A DNA stretch of 64,000 bases from Azonexus fungiphilus (lineage in GTDB: Bacteria; Pseudomonadota; Gammaproteobacteria; Burkholderiales; Rhodocyclaceae): the NCBI RefSeq assembly GCF_003634965.1, contig NZ_RBXP01000015.1:124001-188000 (forward strand), written 5' to 3'. The translations under genes were made by a program, and so were the position numbers. The notes beneath the pieces were generated by a model, which had not been told where the DNA came from, made no database searches, and was given only the letters and a program-made list of their open reading frames with translations. Position 1 is the first letter of the stretch, and every line of letters begins with the position of its first letter. Below, one piece after another: positions 34,376-49,065 of this stretch.

Positions 34376-36898
34376 ATGGCCCGCACCCTTCTCGCCATCT
34401 ATCCGCACAGTGGTCGCCGCTACGACGAAATGTTGATGGCGGACGGCAACGTGCGTCCGCACTGGCGGCGCTTCTTCGACCACCTCGACGCGGTCTCGCC
34501 CGAGGACATGCACCAGCGCCTCGATTTCGCCGACCGGCGGATCCAGGAGAACGGCGTCACCTACAACGTCTACGCCGACCCGAGCGGCGCCGACCGGCCG
34601 TGGGCGCTCGACCCGGTACCGCTGATCATCCCGCCCGAGGAATGGGCCGAGGTTTCGGCCGCGGTGGCGCAGCGCGCGGCGCTGCTCAACGCCATCCTGG
34701 CCGACCTATACGGCGAGCAGACCCTGCTCGCCAAGGGCCTCCTGCCGCCGGCGCTGGTCTACGGCCAGCACGGCTACCTGTGGCCGTGCCAGGGCGTCAG
34801 GCCGCCCGGCGACATCTGGCTGCACCACTACGCGGTCGACCTGGCGCGCTCGCCGAACGGCCGCTGGTGGGTCATTGCCGACCGCACCCAGGCGCCGTCC
34901 GGGGCCGGTTACGCGCTGGAGAACCGGCTGGTCGTCTCGCGCGTCTTCCCGGAAATGTTCCGCGACCTGCACGTCCAGCACCTTGCCGATTTCTTCCGCG
35001 ACCAGCAGGAAGGCCTGACCGCGCTGGCGCCGCTCGATCCCGGCGAGCAGCCGCACATCGTTCTGCTGACGCCGGGGCCGTACAACGAAACCTACTTCGA
35101 GCACGCCTACCTGGCCCGCTACCTCGGTTTCCCGCTGGTCGAGGGGCAGGACCTGACGGTGCGCGGCGACACCGTGTACCTGAAGACGCTGCGCGGCCTC
35201 AAGCGGGTGCATGTGATCCTGCGCCGGCAGGACGACGACTACTGCGATCCGCTCGAACTGCGCGGCGATTCGGCGCTCGGCGTGCCCGGCCTGCTCAACG
35301 TCGCCCGCGCCGGCCGGGTGGCCATCGCCAACGCGCTGGGCAGCGGCCTGCTCGCTTCCGGCGCGCTGATGGGCTTCCTGCCGGCGATCTGCCGCGAACT
35401 GCTCGGCGAGACGCTGGCCATGCCGTCGGTCGGCACCTGGTGGTGCGGCGAGAAGCCGGCGCTCGAGTACGTCCGGGAAAACTTCGACGACCTGGTGATC
35501 AAGCCGGCCTATCCGACCCAGCGCATGGAGCCGGTCTTCGGCCACGAACTGGAGGGCGAGGCGCGTGCCGAGATGCTGCGCCGGATCGAGGCCCGGCCGC
35601 ATGCCTATGTCGCCCAGGAAATGGTCAACCTGGCGCAGGCGCCGACCTGGAGCCGCGCCCACGAGCGCCGCCTGATCGCCCGCCCGGTCGGCCTGCGCGC
35701 CTATGCCGCGGTCAATGCCGAGGGCGAGTATTCGGTGATGCCGGGCGGTCTCACCCGCGTCGCCCAGGGCGCCGGTGCCCGCATCATCTCGATGCAGCGC
35801 GGCGGCGCCTCGAAGGATACCTGGGTGCTGAGCAACGGCCCGGTCAGCGAGTTCACGCTGCTCAAGTCGTCGTTCGGCGTGCGCGACCTGGTGCGTTCCG
35901 GGGCCAACCTGTCGTCGCGCGTGGTCGAGAACCTGTTCTGGCTCGGCCGCTATTCCGAGCGCTTCGACGACAGTGCCCGCCTGCTGCGCGTCGCCCTGGC
36001 CCGGCTCGTCGATGTCGGCGGCGAGAAGACGCCGGCCGTCGCCGCCATCCTCGAACTGGCCGAGACCCTGGAAGTCCTGCCGAAGCCCGAGGAAGATGGC
36101 GAGATCGGTGAGGGCAGCGAGCACGTGCTGCTCGAGGCGATCTACGATCCGGCCCAGCCGGGCAGCCTGGCCGGCAGCATCCGCAGCCTGATGTGGTCGG
36201 CGACGCACGTGCGCGAGCGCCTCTCGCTCGATCACTGGCAGTCGCTCAACCGCCTGCAGCGCGAACAGATCTCGGCGCAGAAGAAGCATCCGACGCTGAC
36301 CGAGGCGATCGCCTTCCTCGACCGCGTGCTGCTCGTCTCGTCGTCGCTGAACGGCTTCGCGATGGACAACATGACCCGCGACGAGGGCTGGCGCTTCCTT
36401 ATCGTCGGTCGCCGCATCGAGCGCCTGTGCTTCCTCGCCCGCGGCATCGCCGGCTTCCTGCGCATGAGTTCGGCGCGCGCCCAGGGCAGCCTCGACTGGC
36501 TGCTCGAGATGGCCGACTCGAGCATCACCTACCGCTCGCGCTATTCGCGCCACGCCGAACTGCTGCCGGTGATCGACCTGCTCGTTTTCGACGACAGCAA
36601 CCCGCACGGCGTGATGTTCCAGGTCGACGTGCTCAGCCGCTACCTCGAACGCATGGCCGGCGAACTCGGTGCCGACTACGCCAGCCGCCTGCAGGCGGCG
36701 GCCAAGCGGCTTGCCGATTTCGACCTGGCGCCGTTCGAGCACCTGGCCTTCAGCCAGGGGCGCGGCTGCCAGCCGTGCGAGGAACTGGCCGGCCTGCTCG
36801 ACCGCCTGGTCGGCGCCGCCAGCCACCTGTCGAACGGCCTGGGCATGCGCTACTTCACGCACGTCGGCGATGTCAGCCGGCAAACCATGGCGCTGTGA
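34376..36898 (+). CDS. Circularly permuted ATP-grasp/alpha-E fusion protein
   Basis: The 840-residue protein has a circularly permuted ATP-grasp domain (about 60-470; RWWVIADRTQAPSGAGYALENR, FDDLVIKPAYPTQRMEPVFG, TPGPYNETYFEHAYLARYLGF) and an alpha-E helical domain (about 505-830; ENLFWLGRYSERFDDSARLLR, and SQGRGCQPCEELAG). In other genomes the two halves are separate neighbouring genes; here they are fused. ATP-grasp enzymes join a carboxylate to an amine, so this protein is predicted to form an amide in an uncharacterised peptide or modification. No ribosome site precedes ATG 34376; a hairpin lies in its place. The next gene starts two bases after its stop. Confidence 0.9.
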   Translation: MARTLLAIYPHSGRRYDEMLMADGNVRPHWRRFFDHLDAVSPEDMHQRLDFADRRIQENGVTYNVYADPSGADRPWALDPVPLIIPPEEWAEVSAAVAQRAALLNAILADLYGEQTLLAKGLLPPALVYGQHGYLWPCQGVRPPGDIWLHHYAVDLARSPNGRWWVIADRTQAPSGAGYALENRLVVSRVFPEMFRDLHVQHLADFFRDQQEGLTALAPLDPGEQPHIVLLTPGPYNETYFEHAYLARYLGFPLVEGQDLTVRGDTVYLKTLRGLKRVHVILRRQDDDYCDPLELRGDSALGVPGLLNVARAGRVAIANALGSGLLASGALMGFLPAICRELLGETLAMPSVGTWWCGEKPALEYVRENFDDLVIKPAYPTQRMEPVFGHELEGEARAEMLRRIEARPHAYVAQEMVNLAQAPTWSRAHERRLIARPVGLRAYAAVNAEGEYSVMPGGLTRVAQGAGARIISMQRGGASKDTWVLSNGPVSEFTLLKSSFGVRDLVRSGANLSSRVVENLFWLGRYSERFDDSARLLRVALARLVDVGGEKTPAVAAILELAETLEVLPKPEEDGEIGEGSEHVLLEAIYDPAQPGSLAGSIRSLMWSATHVRERLSLDHWQSLNRLQREQISAQKKHPTLTEAIAFLDRVLLVSSSLNGFAMDNMTRDEGWRFLIVGRRIERLCFLARGIAGFLRMSSARAQGSLDWLLEMADSSITYRSRYSRHAELLPVIDLLVFDDSNPHGVMFQVDVLSRYLERMAGELGADYASRLQAAAKRLADFDLAPFEHLAFSQGRGCQPCEELAGLLDRLVGAASHLSNGLGMRYFTHVGDVSRQTMAL

Positions 36899-36900
36899 AC

Positions 36901-37845
36901 ATGCAAGCGGTCCGCTATCACGTCCTGCACGAGACGACCTACGAATACGGCAGCCCGATCTCGCTGTCGCAGCAGCAACTGCACCTGTCGCCGCGTTTCC
37001 TGCCGTGGCAGCAGGTGTTCGAGCAGCGCATCGACATCGCCCCGGCGCCGACCTGGCGGCGCGACGGCCTCGACGCCTTCGGCAACCCGGTCAGCTGGAT
37101 TTCCTTCCATGCCCCGCACGACAGCCTGCGCATCCGCTCGGCGATGAACATCGCGGTCGTTCCGCACCCGACCGACGCGGCGACGCTGGCGGCCTCGCTG
37201 CCCTGGGATGTGCTGCGCGAGCGCCTGGCCTACGACGCCCAGGCGCCGCTGGTCGAGGACCTCGAGGCGACCCGCTTCCTCTTCGAGAGCCCGCACGTGC
37301 GCGTCAAGCACGAGCTGGCGCAGTACGCCGCCGACTGCTTCCCGCCGGGGACGCCGGTGCTGGTCGGGGCGCAGGCGCTGATGGCCAAGATCTTCGCCGA
37401 GTTCGAGTTCGACCCCGAGGCGACCACGGTGTCGACGCCGGTGCTCGAGGTGCTCGAGAACAAGCGCGGCGTCTGCCAGGATTTCGCCCACCTGATGATC
37501 GCCTGCCTGCGCGCGCTCGGCCTGGCCGCCCGCTACGTCAGCGGCTACCTGCTGACCCGACCGCCGCCGGGCAAGCCCCGGCTGATCGGCGCCGATGCCT
37601 CGCACGCCTGGGTTTCGGTCTATGCCCCGGGGACCGGCGACGATTGGGTCGATTTCGATCCGACCAACAACCTGCTGCCCGACACCGAGCACATCACGCT
37701 GGCCATCGGCCGCGACTTCTCCGACATCTCGCCGCTGCGCGGGATCATCCTCGGCGGCGGCAGCGCCGAACCCGAGGTGGCGGTCACCGTGGTCCCGCTC
37801 GACGAGGAGGAAATCCCGGCGGCGCTGCGCGACGACGCCGACTGA
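36901..37845 (+). CDS. Transglutaminase-like protein of the ATP-grasp operon
   Basis: The 314-residue protein has the N-terminal beta domain (YHVLHETTYEYGSPISLSQQQLHLSPR) and a transglutaminase core with the complete triad: Cys in NKRGVCQDFAHLMIACLRALGLAARY, His in ADASHAWVSVY and Asp in WVDFDPTNNLLP. It is predicted to hydrolyse or transfer an amide made by the ATP-grasp protein encoded two bases upstream. Its stop shares a base with the start of the flavoprotein gene (TGATG), so translation is coupled in both directions. No signal peptide: cytoplasmic. Confidence 0.9.
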   Translation: MQAVRYHVLHETTYEYGSPISLSQQQLHLSPRFLPWQQVFEQRIDIAPAPTWRRDGLDAFGNPVSWISFHAPHDSLRIRSAMNIAVVPHPTDAATLAASLPWDVLRERLAYDAQAPLVEDLEATRFLFESPHVRVKHELAQYAADCFPPGTPVLVGAQALMAKIFAEFEFDPEATTVSTPVLEVLENKRGVCQDFAHLMIACLRALGLAARYVSGYLLTRPPPGKPRLIGADASHAWVSVYAPGTGDDWVDFDPTNNLLPDTEHITLAIGRDFSDISPLRGIILGGGSAEPEVAVTVVPLDEEEIPAALRDDAD

Positions 37846-39080
37846 TGCGCCGCGTCGCGATCATCGGCGGCGGACCGGCCGGCCTGATGGCGGCCGAGCG
37901 GGTGGCGCTGGCGCAGGCCGGGGCGTCCACGGTCGACCGCGTCGATATCGACATTTTCGACGCCATGCCCTCGCCCGGGCGCAAGTTCCTGATCGCCGGC
38001 GTCGGCGGCATGAACATCACCCACGCCGAGCCGCTGCCCGATTTCATCGCCCGCTACGCCGGCCGCGCCGGCGAGCTCGCGCCGCTGCTCGCCGATTTCG
38101 GCCCGCAGGCGCTGCGCGAATGGATCCACGGGCTCGGCATCGAAACCTTCGTCGGCACGTCCGGCCGCGTCTTTCCCCGGGAAATGAAGGCGGCGCCGCT
38201 GCTGCGCGCCTGGCTGCACCGGCTGCGCGGCCAGGGAGTGCGCCTGCATGCCCGGCACCGCTGGCTGGGCTGGACCGCCGACGGCCGCCTGCGCCTGGCG
38301 ACGCCGGCCGGCGAGGTCGCGCTGGCAGCAGAGGCGACGGTGCTGGCACTGGGCGGCGGCAGCTGGGCCAAGCTCGGTTCCGATGGCGCCTGGGTGCCGC
38401 TGCTGGCCGCCGCCGGCATTCCGGTGGCACCGCTGCAGCCGGCCAACTGCGGCTTCGACGTCGCCTGGAGTCCGTATTTCCGCGAGCGTTTCGCCGGCGC
38501 GCCGGTCAAGGCGGTGATCGGCACTTGCGGCGGCTTGCGCCAGCAGGGCGAATTCAATGTCACCGCCGGCGGCATCGAGGGCGGCCTGGTCTATGCGCTG
38601 GCGGCGCCGCTGCGCGATGCGCTGGCCGCCGGCCAGCCGGCTCAGCTGTTCCTCGACCTGGCCCCGGGGCGCAGCCTCGAGCGCCTGCGCAGCGACCTGG
38701 CGCGGCCGCGCGGCCGCGATTCGCTGGCCAACCACCTGCGCCGCCAGGCCGGCATCGAGGGCGTCAAGGCGGCGCTGCTGCGCGAATTTTGCCCGCCCGA
38801 GGCGTTGACCGTCAGCGACCGGCTGGCCGCGGCGATCAAGGCGCTGCCGCTGCCGGTCGAGGCGCCGCGCCCGCTCGACGAGGCGATCAGCAGCGCCGGC
38901 GGGGTCCGCTTCGAGGCCCTCGATGCGGCGCTGATGGTGCGCGAACGGCCCGGCCTGTTCGTCGCCGGCGAGATGCTCGACTGGGAGGCGCCGACCGGCG
39001 GCTACCTGCTGACCGCCTGCCTGGCCACCGGTTTTCGCGCCGGCAACGGCGTCGTTGACTGGCTGCGCCGCCCGCGCTGA
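37845..39080 (+). CDS. HI0933/BaiN-type FAD-dependent oxidoreductase
   Basis: The 411-residue flavoprotein has the N-terminal dinucleotide-binding motif VAIIGGGPAGLMAAE and the family hallmark SPGRKFLIAGVGGMNITHAE, then VLALGGGSWAKLGSDG, and ends with AGEMLDWEAPTGGYLLTACLATG. HI0933-like proteins are soluble flavin reductases (BaiN reduces bile-acid steroids); the substrate here is not known. It is the last gene of the ATP-grasp operon through a TGATG overlap and is convergent with the sensor kinase at 39084, only three bases away. Its link to the ATP-grasp set may be functional or merely positional. Confidence 0.9.
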   Translation: MRRVAIIGGGPAGLMAAERVALAQAGASTVDRVDIDIFDAMPSPGRKFLIAGVGGMNITHAEPLPDFIARYAGRAGELAPLLADFGPQALREWIHGLGIETFVGTSGRVFPREMKAAPLLRAWLHRLRGQGVRLHARHRWLGWTADGRLRLATPAGEVALAAEATVLALGGGSWAKLGSDGAWVPLLAAAGIPVAPLQPANCGFDVAWSPYFRERFAGAPVKAVIGTCGGLRQQGEFNVTAGGIEGGLVYALAAPLRDALAAGQPAQLFLDLAPGRSLERLRSDLARPRGRDSLANHLRRQAGIEGVKAALLREFCPPEALTVSDRLAAAIKALPLPVEAPRPLDEAISSAGGVRFEALDAALMVRERPGLFVAGEMLDWEAPTGGYLLTACLATGFRAGNGVVDWLRRPR

Positions 39081-39083
39081 GGC

Positions 39084-44806
<5,723 letters not shown>

Positions 44807-44813
44807 CCGGGGG

Positions 44814-45917
<1,104 letters not shown>

Positions 45918-45970
45918 TGAATTGCCCGGATTATCGCCCCGGGCGACGCTTCTGGCTACTGCCCTTTGCT

Positions 45971-46837
45971 TCAGGTCGCGGCACCGAGGCCGACCAGGCG
46001 CCGATAGCTGGCAAAGCGCGTTTTTTCGATTTTTCCGGCGTCGACCGCCGGACGCAGTGCGCAGTCGGGCTCACGGTCGTGGCGGCAGTCGCGGAAACGG
46101 CAATGGCCGAGGTAAGGGCGGAATTCGCGGAAGGCGTACTCGATCTCGCCGCGCTCGAGGTGGCCGAGACCGAATTCCTGCAAACCGGGGGAATCGATCA
46201 GGTGGCTGTCGGCATCGAGGTGGTAGAGCGTGGCGTGGGTCGTCGTGTGCTTGCCGGAGTCGAGCGCCTGCGAGATTTCGCGGGTGGCGGCGCCGGCTTC
46301 CGGGATCAGCGCATTGACCAGCGTCGACTTGCCCATCCCCGACTGGCCGACGAGAACGCTGGTGCGGCCCTGCAGCTGCGGACGCAGGTCCTCGGCGTGG
46401 TCACGGGCGCAGAGTTCGAGGACGCGGTAGCCAAGCCCGGCGAAGACGCCGGTCTGGCGCCGGGCGGCGGGCAGGCGTTCGGCCAGGTCGCACTTGTTGA
46501 GGACGATCAGGACCTCGATCTCCTGGCTTTCGGCGGCGATCAGCGCGCGCGTCACCAGGTCGTCGGAAAATGCCGGCTCGCAGGCGACGACGACCACCAG
46601 TTGGTCGACGTTGGCGGCGATCAGCTTCTGGCGGATCTCGTTCGAGCGGTAGAGCAGGTGGCGGCGCGGCAGGATCGCGTCGATGACGCCCTGGTCGGGC
46701 GAGCTCTGCGTGATCTCGACATCGTCGCCGCAGGCCACCTCGCTTTTCTTGCCGCGCGGAAAGCACGGCAGGCGCTGGCCGTCCGCAGTCTCGACGATGT
46801 ATTGCCGGCCGTGGGCGGCGACGACGCGGCCGCGCAT
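45971..46837 (-). CDS. rsgA: Ribosome small subunit-dependent GTPase
   Basis: The 288-residue protein shows the circular permutation of RsgA/YjeQ: G4 NKCD, then G1 GQSGMGKST, G2 THAT and G3 DSPGLQEFG, after an N-terminal OB fold (RVVAAHGRQYIVETADGQRLPCFPRGK). The zinc knuckle is HCRFRDCRHDREPDC. It helps mature the 30S subunit. It lacks the basic N-terminal extension of the E. coli protein (350 residues), as is common in betaproteobacteria. The ATG overlaps the cytochrome stop by one base. The zinc-knuckle tail RPAVDAGKIEKTRF is encoded over GCGTCGACCGC (46039-46049), perhaps a repeat remnant. orn lies nearby, as in many proteobacteria. Confidence 0.94.
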   Translation of the reverse strand: MRGRVVAAHGRQYIVETADGQRLPCFPRGKKSEVACGDDVEITQSSPDQGVIDAILPRRHLLYRSNEIRQKLIAANVDQLVVVVACEPAFSDDLVTRALIAAESQEIEVLIVLNKCDLAERLPAARRQTGVFAGLGYRVLELCARDHAEDLRPQLQGRTSVLVGQSGMGKSTLVNALIPEAGAATREISQALDSGKHTTTHATLYHLDADSHLIDSPGLQEFGLGHLERGEIEYAFREFRPYLGHCRFRDCRHDREPDCALRPAVDAGKIEKTRFASYRRLVGLGAAT

Positions 46838-47148
46838 CAGTGCTTGAAGTGGTAGTAGGCCTGGTTCAGCCAGGCAGCGACTTCGGCTTCCTCGTCCGGG
46901 AACCAGCCGGTGTTCATCTGCGCGTTGCAGGCGGCGGTGCGCTGCAGCAGCTCGAGTTGTGTCGACAGCATGCGTCCCTCGCGGGTGTACATCTTGCTGC
47001 CGTCGCCGCCGTACATGCGCGCGTGGCAGGCGACGCATTTCTCGTCGTGCCTGGCCTGGCCGGCCCGGGGGTCGGCGCTGCCCCAGGGCGCTTCGGCGAA
47101 GGCCGGCAGCGAGAGCAGGGAGGCGGCAAGCAGGGTCGTCGTTTTCAT
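46837..47148 (-). CDS. Small periplasmic c-type cytochrome
   Basis: The 103-residue protein has a signal peptide (MKTTTLLAASLLSLPAFAEA) and one haem-binding motif CVACH (near residue 38), with candidate Met ligands in ARMYGGDGSKMY and RMLSTQL. It should carry electrons in the periplasm. The ATG has AGGAG upstream and overlaps the protease stop by four bases. The same small cytochrome is often found between a Ste24-type protease and rsgA in related betaproteobacteria as far as I recall; no partner oxidase is adjacent. Confidence 0.88.
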   Translation of the reverse strand: MKTTTLLAASLLSLPAFAEAPWGSADPRAGQARHDEKCVACHARMYGGDGSKMYTREGRMLSTQLELLQRTAACNAQMNTGWFPDEEAEVAAWLNQAYYHFKH

Positions 47149-48395
47149 GCGGGTTGCTCCTGGCGTTGCAGCTGCGCGATGCGTTGCGCGGCCGGCGGGT
47201 GGGAATCGTGGAACAGCGAGTGCAGCGGGTCCGGCGTCAGCGTTGCCGCGTTGTCGTCGTAGAGCTTGACCAGTGCCCGTGCCAGTTCGCCGGCATCGGC
47301 GTGTGCGGCAGCGTAGGCGTCGGCTTCGAACTCGTGGCGGCGCGACCAGTGGCTGGACAGCGGCGTCAGCGGAAAGACGAAGACCGGCACGACCAGGAAG
47401 AAGAGGATCAGCGCCAGCGCCGTGTCCCGGGCCGGCACGCCGAGGCCGGCGTAGAACCAGGGCGCGTCGATCAGCTGGCCGAGCAGCCAGAGGAAGGCGA
47501 GCGAGCCGGCGAACATCAGCACGATGCGCTGGACGATGTGCTTCTTGCGGAAATGGCCGAGCTCGTGCGCCAGCACCGCCTCGATCTCGCCCGGGCTGAG
47601 GCGGGCGAGCAGGGTGTCGAAGAAGACGATGCGCTTGTTGTCGCCGAAGCCGGTGAAATAGGCATTGCCATGCGCCGAACGCTTCGAGCCGTCCATCACG
47701 AAGAGACCGTTGCTGCGGAAGCCGCAGCGCGCCAGCAGGGCTTCGATGCGGGTCTTGGCGTCGCCCTCGGGCAGCGGCTCGAACTTGTTGAACAGCGGCG
47801 CGATCCAGGTCGGGTAGATGAACAGCATGAGCAGGTTGAAGCCGCTCCAGAACAGCCATACCCACAGCCACCAGTACTCGCCCATGGCGCCCATCAGCCA
47901 GAGCACGGCGGCGATCACCGGGGTGCCGATGGCGACGCCGAGCAGCGTCTGCTTGCCGAGGTCGGAGACGAACAGCGCCGGCGTCATCCGGTTGAAGCCG
48001 TGGCGGGCCTCGACGACGAACTGGCTGTAGAGCGACAGGGGCAGGTCGGCGAGGGCCGAGATCAGCAGCACGCTGAAGATCATCGCCAGGCCGTAGGCGA
48101 TGCCGTCGAGATGGGCCGACCAGAGGCCGTGCAGCGCGGCGAGTCCGCCGCCGAGCGTGAAGGCGAGCAGCAGCACGGCGTCGACCAGGATCGCGGAAAT
48201 TGCCGTCTGGCAACGGTCGACCGTGTAATCGGCGGCTTTCTGGTGCGAGGCGAGCGTGATGCGGGCGGCGAACTCGGCCGGCACCGCCGCCCGGTGCGCA
48301 CCGACGTGGCGGATCTGGCGCAGCTTGAGCCAGAGGCGGGTAGCCAGCGTCAGGGTGAAGGCGGCAAGGAAAAGCAGGGTGAAGTTCTCGGTCAC
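47145..48395 (-). CDS. M48 family (Ste24/CAAX prenyl protease 1-type) membrane metalloprotease
   Basis: The 416-residue protein has several membrane helices and the zinc site AVLAHELGHFRKKHIVQ (HExxH) with the third ligand in RRHEFEADAYAAAH. The N-terminal CAAX_M48 extension (about 30-200) includes LYSQFVVEARHGFNRM. It presumably degrades or trims membrane proteins at the cytoplasmic side. GTG 48395 (VTENFTLLFLAAFTL) is chosen because it starts the first helix; an earlier ATG at 48467 overlaps the orn start. ADYTVDRCQTAI near residue 58 is encoded by a repeat copy. It starts a minus-strand unit: protease, cytochrome, rsgA. Confidence 0.9.
   Translation of the reverse strand: MTENFTLLFLAAFTLTLATRLWLKLRQIRHVGAHRAAVPAEFAARITLASHQKAADYTVDRCQTAISAILVDAVLLLAFTLGGGLAALHGLWSAHLDGIAYGLAMIFSVLLISALADLPLSLYSQFVVEARHGFNRMTPALFVSDLGKQTLLGVAIGTPVIAAVLWLMGAMGEYWWLWVWLFWSGFNLLMLFIYPTWIAPLFNKFEPLPEGDAKTRIEALLARCGFRSNGLFVMDGSKRSAHGNAYFTGFGDNKRIVFFDTLLARLSPGEIEAVLAHELGHFRKKHIVQRIVLMFAGSLAFLWLLGQLIDAPWFYAGLGVPARDTALALILFFLVVPVFVFPLTPLSSHWSRRHEFEADAYAAAHADAGELARALVKLYDDNAATLTPDPLHSLFHDSHPPAAQRIAQLQRQEQPA
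48197..48230. repeat. GGTCGACC palindrome copy inside the M48 protease gene
   Basis: ATTGCCG...ACGGTC then GACCGTGTAAT keeps the core and the ends of the right arm (ACGGTCGACCGT at 48213-48224). It encodes YTVDRCQ in the protease. Confidence 0.55.
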
Positions 48396-48451
48396 GGGCG
48401 ATGTCGGGGAAGCTGTGAGAAAATGGCGTTTTTCAAGTTTCGGGCAATTAT

Positions 48452-49006
48452 ATGGCAGGCAACGCAAACAACCTCGTCTGGCTGGACATGGAGATGACCG
48501 GTCTCAACCCGGACGGCGACCGCATCATCGAGATGGCGATGGTGGTCACCAATTCCGAACTCGAGCTGGTTGCCGAGTCGCCTTCCTGGGCGGTGCACCA
48601 GCCGGACGCCGTGCTCGCCGGCATGGACGACTGGAACCAGAAGACGCACGGACGTTCCGGCCTGATCGACCGGGTCCGCGCGTCGACGCTTGGCGAGGCC
48701 GAGGTCGAGGCGGCGGCGCTGGCCTTCCTCGAGAAGTATTCGCTGAAGGGCGATTCGCCGATGTGCGGCAATTCGATCGGCCAGGATCGCCGCTTCATGG
48801 CCCGCTACATGCCGACGCTGGAAGCCTTCTTCCACTATCGCAACCTCGACGTGAGCACCCTCAAGGAGCTGTGCAAGCGCTGGCAGCCGGCGGTGTACAA
48901 GGGTTTCAAGAAGAAGAGCAAGCACACCGCGCTGGCCGACATCTACGAGTCGATCGACGAGCTGAAGTACTACCGGGAACATTTCCTGGCCAAGCCCGGC
49001 GCCTGA
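48452..49006 (+). CDS. orn: Oligoribonuclease
   Basis: The 184-residue DEDDh exonuclease has [20 protein letters not shown] (Asp and Glu of motif I), [16 protein letters not shown] (motif II), [13 protein letters not shown] and [16 protein letters not shown] (motif III with catalytic His and Asp). It degrades di- to short oligoribonucleotides, including pGpG from c-di-GMP turnover, which fits the HD-GYP and GGDEF genes nearby. It is divergent from the M48 protease with 56 bases between the starts. Confidence 0.97.
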   Translation: MAGNANNLVWLDMEMTGLNPDGDRIIEMAMVVTNSELELVAESPSWAVHQPDAVLAGMDDWNQKTHGRSGLIDRVRASTLGEAEVEAAALAFLEKYSLKGDSPMCGNSIGQDRRFMARYMPTLEAFFHYRNLDVSTLKELCKRWQPAVYKGFKKKSKHTALADIYESIDELKYYREHFLAKPGA

Positions 49007-49041
49007 GCCCGGCTGCACCCGGACGCGCCGGCGTCCGGGCA

Positions 49042-49065
49042 TCTGACGGTCAACGCCGGAAAAGG
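49042..49065. repeat. Half-copy of the GGTCGACC palindrome after orn
   Basis: TCTGACGGTCAACGCCGGAAAA keeps the left core; the right side has GCCGGAAAA in place of CCGGCAAAA. It spans the end of the convergent glycosyltransferase gene (stop at 49050). Confidence 0.35.
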
